This document shows positions 5,893-11,887 of a stretch of DNA of 15,412 bases, piece by piece (positions within the stretch are counted from its first letter, which is position 1; every line of letters begins with the position of its first letter). The DNA is from Verrucomicrobiales bacterium. GTDB lineage: Bacteria > Verrucomicrobiota > Verrucomicrobiia > Limisphaerales > UBA1096. The DNA lies in contig JAPPPH010000068.1 in NCBI GenBank assembly GCA_028817635.1, positions 1 through 15,412 on the forward strand, in the 5' to 3' direction. Made by a program: the position numbers and the translations under genes. The notes under the pieces were generated by a model. It saw only the letters and a program-made list of their open reading frames with translations, had not been told where the DNA came from and did no database searches.

Positions 5893-7701
5893 TTGCCCGT
5901 CATTCCACAGGCCACGATTGAGCAGGTCCGCAACGCAAGTGACATCGTCGACGTGATCGGCTCCTACGTGCCGCTCAAGCGCGCTGGTACAAACTTCCTC
6001 GGGCTATGCCCGTTCCACAAGGAGAAGACCCCGAGTTTCAACGTCAGTCCGTCCAAGCAGATTTTCCACTGCTTCGGTTGCCACAAGGGCGGCGATGTTT
6101 TTTCGTTTTTGCGTGAGTTCGAAAACCTGACATTCGTCGAGACCGTGCAGCGCTTGGCCGAGCGGGCGCGGATTCCGATTGAGTTCGAGATGACGCCCGG
6201 CCAGCGCGAGGAAGGCTCGCTCAAGGAAAAACTGCGTTCACTGCACGAGCAGGTGGCCAAGCGCTGGGAAATCGCCCTGGCCAACGACGGCGCGGCACAG
6301 GTCGCGCGCGACTACCTGACCAAGCGCGGCGTCAGCAACGAGGCGGTCAAGCGCTTCCGCATGGGCTACGCGCCGGACAAGTGGGACGCCACCCTCAACT
6401 GGGCCAAGGACAAAACACATGACGCCCAGTTGCTCGAGAAAGGCGGCCTCGCCATCTCCGGAGACAAAGGGCACTACGACCGGTTTCGAGGCCGGCTGAT
6501 TTTTCCAATCTGTGATGAGCAGGGCAGGGTGATTGGCTTCAGCGGACGCGTCCTTGCGGCGGAGCAGAAGGGCGGCAAATACATCAACTCACCGGAGACG
6601 CCGATCTTCAGCAAGAGCCGCGTGATCTACGGATTGGACAAGGCCAAGCGGCCGATCCTCGACGCCAAGTCGGTGATCGTCTGCGAAGGTCAGCTCGACA
6701 CCATCGCCTGCCACCTCGCCGGCATCGAGAACGCCGTGGCACCGCAGGGCACCGCGCTCACCGCCGACCACGCGCGCATTCTCAAGCGCTACGCCGAGGA
6801 GGTCGTCTTGTGTTTCGACTCCGACACCGCCGGCCAACAGGCCGCGCTGCGTTCGCTCGACGACCTGCTCGCCAGCGGTCTCGCCATCCGCGTGGCCGTC
6901 ATCCCGCAGCCGCACGACCCCGACAGTTTCATCCGCGAAAACGGCGCGGAGTCATTCCGCAAACTGATCGCCGACGCCCCCGGTTTTTTCGATTTTCTCA
7001 TCAACTACCTCTGCCAGATTCACGACGCCGATTCCGACCGCGGCCGGGTCAACATTGTGCAGGCCATGCGTGAGGCGGTGCAAAAAACAAACAACCCGGT
7101 GCTGATCGACACCTACGCGCAAAAGCTCAGCCACCGGCTGGCCGTGTCGGTTGACGCCGTGCGGACGGAATTCGCCAAGCGCAAACGCACGTTTCAGCGG
7201 GTCGAGCCGGAGCTTGCCGAGGAGGAGATCCCGATCCCCGAGGACGAGTTGCCGCTGCCGAAGCCGAGTCCGGTGGAGTTTTGGCTGCTCAAGCTGGCGT
7301 TGTTTGGCGAGACGCCGGTCGAGTGGCTCGAGTCGCACCTCGACCTGCAATGGGTAGATCATCACGGGGTGCGGGAAATTTTGCAGCAACACTTCGCGCT
7401 CATCGCCGAAAACCCCGAAGCAGGGCTGCCGGATTTACTCGCCGTGCTGCCATCGGAGCCGTTCCGAAAACTGGGCACTGAGGCTGTGGTCGATGGCCGC
7501 AACATCCCGAACCCGGACCGGCAGTTGAAGGACATCGTCCTGCGTCTGCGCAATCAATTCATCGAGGCCCGCCTTGCTGAGATCCAGCGCGAGCTGACCC
7601 CGGGCGCGACCGACGAGGCAAGGTGGCCGGAGTTGATTAGCGAACGAAACGCGCTCAAGGATCTCATCACCCATCCCCTCGAACCCCTCGCCGGCTCCTA
7701 A
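5893..7701 (+). CDS. dnaG: DNA primase
   Basis: This 602-residue protein makes RNA primers for replication at the fork, working with the DnaB helicase. The CHC2 zinc-binding domain has Cys39, His42, Cys60 and Cys63 (CPFHKEKTPSF and FHCFGCHKGG). The catalytic core follows, with the YDRFRGRLIFPI motif at 195-206. The TOPRIM domain has Glu265 in CEGQLD, Asp309 and Asp311 in FDSDTAG; the usual form of the first motif is CEGYMD or CEGYFD. Length and domain order match bacterial DnaG, and the C-terminal helicase-binding part is divergent, as is common. The start is TTG, chosen because IPQATIEQVRNASDIVDVI is the normal N-terminus; no Shine-Dalgarno sequence is visible, so coupling to the upstream TPR gene is likely. 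The usual rpoD neighbour is not within the window. Confidence 0.96.
   Translation: MPVIPQATIEQVRNASDIVDVIGSYVPLKRAGTNFLGLCPFHKEKTPSFNVSPSKQIFHCFGCHKGGDVFSFLREFENLTFVETVQRLAERARIPIEFEMTPGQREEGSLKEKLRSLHEQVAKRWEIALANDGAAQVARDYLTKRGVSNEAVKRFRMGYAPDKWDATLNWAKDKTHDAQLLEKGGLAISGDKGHYDRFRGRLIFPICDEQGRVIGFSGRVLAAEQKGGKYINSPETPIFSKSRVIYGLDKAKRPILDAKSVIVCEGQLDTIACHLAGIENAVAPQGTALTADHARILKRYAEEVVLCFDSDTAGQQAALRSLDDLLASGLAIRVAVIPQPHDPDSFIRENGAESFRKLIADAPGFFDFLINYLCQIHDADSDRGRVNIVQAMREAVQKTNNPVLIDTYAQKLSHRLAVSVDAVRTEFAKRKRTFQRVEPELAEEEIPIPEDELPLPKPSPVEFWLLKLALFGETPVEWLESHLDLQWVDHHGVREILQQHFALIAENPEAGLPDLLAVLPSEPFRKLGTEAVVDGRNIPNPDRQLKDIVLRLRNQFIEARLAEIQRELTPGATDEARWPELISERNALKDLITHPLEPLAGS
6151..6164. repeat. 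Palindrome-like sequence inside dnaG
   Basis: CGCTTGGCCGAGCG, 13 of 14 bases, read as RLAER. The family consensus favours a similar peptide (RLAE) here, so this copy may have arisen by codon choice alone. Confidence 0.45.
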
Positions 7702-7703
7702 GC

Positions 7704-7726
7704 GGAGGGACAAGCCTGCGAGTCCG
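7704..7726 (-). repeat. 23-nt intergenic repeat, copy 2
   Basis: Inverted relative to 13-35 and matching it at 22 of 23 positions. It lies 2 bases after the dnaG stop codon, before the double palindrome, in the gap where dnaG converges with the protease gene. Confidence 0.6.
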
Positions 7727-7728
7727 TT

Positions 7729-7754
7729 CCCTTGGCCAAGCGCTTGGCCAAGCG
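7729..7754. repeat. Double palindrome at the convergent dnaG/protease junction
   Basis: Two copies overlapping by two bases: one with one mismatch (7729-7742) and one perfect (7741-7754). Together they are two units of the 12-bp repeat and make a perfect 22-bp palindrome (7731-7752). The tract sits 3' of both convergent genes and would fold in both transcripts, but no T-run follows on either strand. Confidence 0.85.
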
Positions 7755-7756
7755 GG

Positions 7757-9874
7757 CTACTCCAGCCCGAGTTGACGGGAAAAGTAGACGTACTCCAGAG
7801 CGTAGCGGCGTGCGTGTTGCTTGAGGTTTGCCCCGGCGGCGTGGCCGCCCTCGGTGTTCTCGTAATACAACACCTCATGGCCCTGTTCCCGCATCCGGGC
7901 GACCATCTTGCGGGCGTGGCCCGGGTGAACACGGTCGTCCTTGGTTGAAGTCTCGATGAACACCTTGGGGTATTTTTTGTCCGGAAAAACGTTTTGATAG
8001 GGCGAGTAGCGGAGGATCGCCTCACGCATTTTCGGGTCTTCCGGGTCGCCGTACTCCGCCGCCCAACTGGCACCGGCCAGCAGCTTGGTGTAGCGGATCA
8101 TGTCGAGCAACGGCACGCGGCAGACGACCGCATTCAACAGATCAGGCCGCTGGGTAAAGATGGCCCCGACGAGCAAACCGCCGTTGCTGCCGCCGGAAAT
8201 GCCAAGGTGTTTTGGCGAAGTGATTCCGCGCTTGGCCAGATCTTCACCGACGGCGATGAAATCGTCGTAGGCACGCTGCCGCTCGGTCTTGAGCGCGGCC
8301 TTGTGCCAGCGCGGGCCGAACTCACCGCCGCCGCGAATGTTCGCCACCGCGTACGCGCCGCCGCGCTCGAGCCAAAGTTTGCCAATCGTCGCCGAGTAGC
8401 TGGGCTTGAGTGAGATTTCAAATCCGCCGTAGCCGTAGAGGATCGTCGGTGTGCTGCCGTCCGGCTTGAGCCCCTTGCGGTGGATCACAAAGTACGGCAC
8501 CGCTGTCCCGTCGGCGCTCTTTGCCATGTGCTGGTGCACCTCGAGGTCGCCGGCGTCGAACCGCGCCGCGAGCGACTTGAGCGTGGAGAGCTTGTTGGCG
8601 CCGGCATCAAATTCGCTCAACCGATCCGGCGTCACGTGATCCTCGTAGTTGATGAAAATAGTCTCCGAGTGCGGGCCGGCCGCGGAGATGGAGACCGTGC
8701 CGTTTTCCGGAAGCGGCACCGGCTTCGATGACCATTGGCCGCTCTGCGGATCGACGCTGAACCGCAGAATGCGGCCCTTCACGTTTTGCAGCAGGGTGAC
8801 GTAAAGACCGCTGCGCGACACGGTGACACCTTCGATGCTCGTCCGCTCGTCCGGGGTGTAAATCGTCTCGATGGTCGGCAGCTTGCCAGTGGCTTGAAAC
8901 ACTGCGGCGTTGATGGCGAGCAGTGCTCCCTGTGCGTGTGTTTGACCGTCCACCTCCCAAGCCTCGCGAAGGGTGAAGATCAGGCGGCCGGCATAGAAAC
9001 CGGCGAGGTCTGCCGACTCCTGTAGCGGCAGGCGTGTCATTTCGCCGTCCGGGCCGATCACGTGGTATGCCCCGGTGAAAAAGGTCAGCGACTGGTCAAC
9101 GAGCGCGATTGTCTCCTCGCCGGAATCCATCACGCGCGGCCAGATGCCAATGTCCTCATGGCGTCCCTCGAAGATCGTCGTTGCCTTGGCCAACGGTGTG
9201 CCGCGTTTCCAGCGCTTGGCCACGCGCGGGTAGCCGGACTCTGTCAACGATCCTTCGCCCCAATCGGTGCCGACCAGCAGCGTGTCGCGGTCCAGCCACG
9301 TCACGCCGGACTTGGCCTCCGGTAGCGCGAAGCCGCCCTCGACGAAGCGCTTGGCCAGCGTGTCAAACTCGCGGTGCACCGAGGCATCCGTACCGCCGCG
9401 TGAGAGCTTGATCAGGCAGCGCTCGTAATCCGGCGCGAGCCAGGTCGTGCCCTTGTACACCCAGTTTTCATCCTCGGCCTTGGCCAGCGCGTCGATGTCC
9501 AGCACCGTCTCCCACTCCGGCTTGGCCAAGCGGTACGACTCTGGTGTGGTTCGGCGCATGATGCCCCGCACGTGCTCGGCATCCTGCCAGAAATTGTAGA
9601 CGTACTTGCCGCGAATGGATCCGTACGGGATGCGATCCTTGGCGTTGAGGAGTTTCTCGGCCTGCGAGAGGAACTTTCCGTAGCGTGCGTCTGCCTCCAG
9701 TTCGGCGAAACATTCCTTGTTTCGGGCGTGCACCCATTCGAGTGCGCGTTCGCCCTCGACCTCCTCGAGCCAGAGGTACGGGTCGTCGAGGATGGGTTTC
9801 CGCTTGGTTTCGCCGTGTGCCGGGGTCGCGCCTGCCATGATCAGTCCACAAAAAAAACAGATCCAAGTTTTCAT
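7757..9874 (-). CDS. Prolyl-oligopeptidase-family serine peptidase (S9), secreted
   Basis: This 705-residue protein matches the length and two-domain design of prolyl oligopeptidase: an N-terminal part DDPYLWLEEVEGERALEWV (30-48), a beta-propeller to about residue 445, and a C-terminal alpha/beta-hydrolase domain. The catalytic triad is Ser563 in GISGGSNGG, Asp647 in KDDRVHPGH, and His678 in TEGGHAAG. ILYGYGGFEISL (478-489) and NIRGGGEFGPRWH (512-524) are typical family blocks. The N-terminus (MKTWICFFCGLIMAGATPAHG) looks like a signal peptide cut after about residue 21, so it should act in the periplasm on short proline-containing peptides; the substrate is inferred. The ATG start lacks a Shine-Dalgarno sequence. 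It converges with dnaG. RLAKP and VAKRW segments are encoded by palindrome copies. Confidence 0.93.
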   Translation of the reverse strand: MKTWICFFCGLIMAGATPAHGETKRKPILDDPYLWLEEVEGERALEWVHARNKECFAELEADARYGKFLSQAEKLLNAKDRIPYGSIRGKYVYNFWQDAEHVRGIMRRTTPESYRLAKPEWETVLDIDALAKAEDENWVYKGTTWLAPDYERCLIKLSRGGTDASVHREFDTLAKRFVEGGFALPEAKSGVTWLDRDTLLVGTDWGEGSLTESGYPRVAKRWKRGTPLAKATTIFEGRHEDIGIWPRVMDSGEETIALVDQSLTFFTGAYHVIGPDGEMTRLPLQESADLAGFYAGRLIFTLREAWEVDGQTHAQGALLAINAAVFQATGKLPTIETIYTPDERTSIEGVTVSRSGLYVTLLQNVKGRILRFSVDPQSGQWSSKPVPLPENGTVSISAAGPHSETIFINYEDHVTPDRLSEFDAGANKLSTLKSLAARFDAGDLEVHQHMAKSADGTAVPYFVIHRKGLKPDGSTPTILYGYGGFEISLKPSYSATIGKLWLERGGAYAVANIRGGGEFGPRWHKAALKTERQRAYDDFIAVGEDLAKRGITSPKHLGISGGSNGGLLVGAIFTQRPDLLNAVVCRVPLLDMIRYTKLLAGASWAAEYGDPEDPKMREAILRYSPYQNVFPDKKYPKVFIETSTKDDRVHPGHARKMVARMREQGHEVLYYENTEGGHAAGANLKQHARRYALEYVYFSRQLGLE
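9213..9226. repeat. Dispersed palindrome, one mismatch, in the S9 peptidase gene
   Basis: CGCTTGGCCACGCG, read on the coding strand as RVAKR. Confidence 0.65.
9519..9532. repeat. Dispersed palindrome, one mismatch, in the S9 peptidase gene
   Basis: GGCTTGGCCAAGCG, 13 of 14 bases, read on the coding strand as RLAKP in the N-terminal region. Confidence 0.75.
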
Positions 9875-9912
9875 CGCCGCCGCAGACTATCGCGCCAAGC
9901 ACCCGTAAACAA

Positions 9913-9931
9913 CCAAGCGCTTGGCCAAGCG
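9913..9931. repeat. Extended palindrome upstream of the S9 peptidase
   Basis: A perfect 14-mer (9918-9931) is preceded by CCAAG, about 1.6 units of the 12-bp repeat. It lies 5 bp from the left boundary of the hairpin element and 39 bp upstream of the protease ATG. Confidence 0.88.
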
Positions 9932-9976
9932 GATTGTTAAACGCAGAGAACGCGGAGACGCAGAGGACAGCAAAGA

Positions 9977-9993
9977 AAAGCCTGAAAGGCTTT
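9977..9993. repeat. Hairpin AAAGCCT-GAA-AGGCTTT
   Basis: Perfect 7-bp stem with a three-base loop in the left half of the element. Its counterpart on the right is at 10158-10176, with a different stem sequence. Confidence 0.7.
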
Positions 9994-10003
9994 GACAACA
10001 TAG

Positions 10004-10036
10004 CCCAAGGTTGAAGCCGCAGGATTCAACCTTGGG
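10004..10036. repeat. Hairpin with 12-bp perfect stem
   Basis: Arms CCCAAGGTTGAA (10004-10015) and TTCAACCTTGGG (10025-10036) pair perfectly around a nine-base loop. It is the most stable local hairpin in the element. No T-run follows on either strand. Confidence 0.8.
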
Positions 10037-10054
10037 TCGACCGGAAAATTTTGA

Positions 10055-10118
10055 TCAACCCTGAAGGGGTTGAACAACGTCACTCCTTAAGAAGATTCAT
10101 TACTTTGTTGTGCAACCC
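10055..10118. repeat. Alternative CAACCC/GGGTTG hairpins
   Basis: TCAACCC (10055-10061) can pair with GGGTTGA (10067-10073). Alternatively, the segment 10067-10078 can pair with 10107-10118 through 11 of 12 positions. The two foldings exclude each other. Confidence 0.55.
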
Positions 10119-10157
10119 AAACAGGGTCGGAAAAGTTGTTAGCTTGGGCTGTAATTT

Positions 10158-10176
10158 GAAATCCCTCCGGGATTTC
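10158..10176. repeat. Hairpin GAAATCCC-TCC-GGGATTTC
   Basis: Perfect 8-bp stem with a three-base loop. On the minus strand it is followed by CAAATTACAGCCCAAG, mirroring the arrangement after the 9977-9993 hairpin. Confidence 0.75.
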
Positions 10177-10224
10177 CCTCTGCGGCCCTCTGCGTCTCCG
10201 CGATCTCCGCGTTTGAATTAAACG

Positions 10225-11784
10225 CTACTTCTTCTCGAGGTCTTTTCGGGGGAAGAGAGGGTTGGGTTTGTTGCAGGTGTGGCCCTTGGCCAAGCCGCCC
10301 CATTTGGCCTGCGCAAAATCCGCGGGGGAGCCGTCGATGCCGACCTGCTCAAAGATCTTCTCGGCAGTTTCGGGAGTGACCGGCCAAATGAGCACCGCGA
10401 GGATGCGGCAGCACTCAGCCAAGTTGTAAAGCACCTCGTTGAGCCGGTCGGCCTGATCCTCCTGCTTGGCCAGCTTGAACGGCGCGGTCTGCTCGACGTA
10501 CTGGTTGGCGCGATCGACCAGTCCCCAGACGCTCACCAGCCCGGCCTGTATCTGGTGTGACTCGTAGTTGCCCTTTGCCTCGGTGATCCATTTTTCCGCG
10601 TCGGCCGCCAACTCGTCGGAGGTCGTCTCTAGGGTGCCGCCGCGATAGCGGTTGAGCATGGAGAGCGAGCGGTTGACAAGGTTGCCGAGACCGTTGGCCA
10701 GCTCGGCGGAGTAGCGGGCCTGAAAACTTTCATCCGTCCAGTTGCCGTCCGGACCAATGTCCAGTTCGCGCACGACGAAGTAACGGAAGGCATCCACGCC
10801 CCACTCGTCGATGACGGCGATCGGGTCGACCACGTTGCCGGTGGTCTTGCTCATTTTTTGGCCGTCCTTCTGCCACCAACCGTGGACGAGCACCTGCCCG
10901 GGCAGCGGCAACTCCATCGCCTTGAGCATAATCGGCCAGTAGACGGCGTGGAACTTGAGGATGTCCTTGCCGATGACGTGGATGTCCGCCGGCCAAAGCG
11001 CGGGGGCGTCTGCCCGGGAGTCGAGCCCGATCGGCCCAGCGGCTGCGGCATCACCCAGCGCGGCCGGGATACTGGCGTAGTTGCTGAGGGCGTCAAACCA
11101 CACGTACGTCACGTAATCCTCGTCGAACGGCAGCGGGATGCCCCACTCGAGCCGTTCCTTGGGCCGCGTGATGCAAAGGTCCTCGAGGGTGTTGTTCTTG
11201 AGAAAGCCGAGCACTTCGTTGCGGCGCGTCTCCGGCTGGACGAAGCCGGGGTTGGCCTCGATGTGGTCGATCAACCACTGCTGATGTTCGCCGAGCTTGA
11301 AGTAGTAGTTGTGCTCCACCAGTTCGGTGACGTCGCCATAGATCGGGTCGAACGTGCCATCCTCGCGCCGGTCTTTCTCAGTCAAAAACGTCTCCTGCCG
11401 CGCGGAATAAAAACCGCGATACTCGGCCTGATAAAAATGCCCGTTGTTGTGCAGCTTTTGCAGCACCGCCTGCACGAACGCCTTGTGTCGGGCGGACGAA
11501 GTGCGCACGAAGTCCGCGTGGGTCAGGTTCAGTCGCCCGGCGAACGCCTCCCAGATCGCGGCGAACTCGTCGCAGTACACCTGCGGATCCTTGCCCTCGG
11601 CCTTGGCCGCCGACTGCACCTTTTGGCCGTGTTCATCGAGGCCGGTCAGGTAAAACACCTCCTGCCCGAGACTGCGATGCGTCCGGGCGATGATGTCGGT
11701 GATGACTTTCTCGTAGGCGTGACCGAGGTGAGGTTCGCCGTTGACGTAATCGATGGCGGTGGTCAGGTAAAACCGTTTACTCAT
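10225..11784 (-). CDS. metG: Methionyl-tRNA synthetase
   Basis: This 519-residue class I aminoacyl-tRNA synthetase charges tRNA-Met with methionine in the cytoplasm. The HIGH-type motif is HLGH at 19-22 (in NGEPHLGHAYEKVITDII) and the KMSKS-type motif is KMSKTTGN at 310-317; FDALSNYASIP and HGWWQKDGQKMSK are standard blocks. The region that usually carries zinc-binding cysteine knuckles reads GFYSARQETFLTE and has no cysteines, so this is a zinc-free form. The protein ends at NPLFPRKDLEKK without a C-terminal tRNA-binding (Trbp111-like) domain. I start at ATG 11782-11784 (MSKRFYLTTAIDYVNGEPH), the usual N-terminus. An in-frame TTG 13 codons upstream only adds a peptide encoded by a palindrome copy. 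There is no Shine-Dalgarno sequence. It follows the CotH gene on the same strand, 103 bp apart. Confidence 0.96.
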   Translation of the reverse strand: MSKRFYLTTAIDYVNGEPHLGHAYEKVITDIIARTHRSLGQEVFYLTGLDEHGQKVQSAAKAEGKDPQVYCDEFAAIWEAFAGRLNLTHADFVRTSSARHKAFVQAVLQKLHNNGHFYQAEYRGFYSARQETFLTEKDRREDGTFDPIYGDVTELVEHNYYFKLGEHQQWLIDHIEANPGFVQPETRRNEVLGFLKNNTLEDLCITRPKERLEWGIPLPFDEDYVTYVWFDALSNYASIPAALGDAAAAGPIGLDSRADAPALWPADIHVIGKDILKFHAVYWPIMLKAMELPLPGQVLVHGWWQKDGQKMSKTTGNVVDPIAVIDEWGVDAFRYFVVRELDIGPDGNWTDESFQARYSAELANGLGNLVNRSLSMLNRYRGGTLETTSDELAADAEKWITEAKGNYESHQIQAGLVSVWGLVDRANQYVEQTAPFKLAKQEDQADRLNEVLYNLAECCRILAVLIWPVTPETAEKIFEQVGIDGSPADFAQAKWGGLAKGHTCNKPNPLFPRKDLEKK

Positions 11785-11793
11785 CCGCGCGGC

Positions 11794-11823
11794 AGTATGC
11801 GCCCTTGGCCAAGCGCTTGGCAA
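11794..11823 (-). promoter_or_regulatory. Candidate metG promoter with palindrome in the spacer
   Basis: On the minus strand there is a -35 TTGCCA (11818-11823), an 18-bp spacer that contains most of a palindrome copy, and a -10 CATACT (11794-11799), 9 bases from the ATG. Transcription would start almost at the start codon. Matches to consensus are 5/6 and 4/6, so this is suggestive only. Confidence 0.35.
11802..11822. repeat. Extended palindrome upstream of metG
   Basis: CCCTTGGCCAAGCG (one mismatch) continues into CTTGGCA, about 1.6 units of the 12-bp repeat. Confidence 0.8.
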
Positions 11824-11841
11824 TCACAGGGTGAAGGTGAT

Positions 11842-11862
11842 CCAAACATTGACAATGTTTGG
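11842..11862. promoter_or_regulatory. Perfect 21-bp inverted repeat between the CotH gene and metG
   Basis: Arms CCAAACATTG and CAATGTTTGG flank one central base. The AT-rich arms and single-base centre fit a dimeric repressor operator better than an RNA hairpin. No T-run follows in the minus direction. The regulator is unknown. Confidence 0.4.
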
Positions 11863-11863
11863 T

Positions 11864-11877
11864 CGATTGGCCAAGCG
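11864..11877. repeat. Dispersed palindrome, one mismatch, next to the CotH gene stop codon
   Basis: CGATTGGCCAAGCG, 13 of 14 bases, 10 bp beyond the stop codon of the CotH-like gene. Confidence 0.75.
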
Positions 11878-11887
11878 CTGGCATCGG

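Larger units (their letters stand above)
9937..10221. repeat. Hairpin-rich inverted-repeat element (MITE- or REP-like), about 285 bp
   Basis: This fills the 350-bp gene-free gap between the protease start and metG stop. Outer arms of about 30 bp (9937-9966 and 10187-10217) are imperfect inverted repeats sharing a perfect 16-bp core, CGCGGAGACGCAGAGG; TTAA occurs at both ends. Moving inward, each side has a short hairpin and then AGCCCAAG (10002-10009; inverted 10143-10150). The centre holds a 12-bp-stem hairpin (10004-10036) and further CAACCC/GGGTTG pairings. No ORF of note is inside. It could be a non-autonomous transposable element or a composite of REP hairpins; no transposase gene is present in the window. 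Confidence 0.65.

Noticed and set aside
9875..10224. Structured RNA or riboswitch in the metG/peptidase gap
   Set aside because: The hairpins are arranged symmetrically with inverted ends, which fits a repeat element better; no known riboswitch motif was recognised, though RNA folding cannot be tested here.
11785..11823. Upstream TTG start for metG
   Set aside because: It adds 13 residues encoded by a palindrome tract; the ATG at 11784 begins the normal N-terminus.
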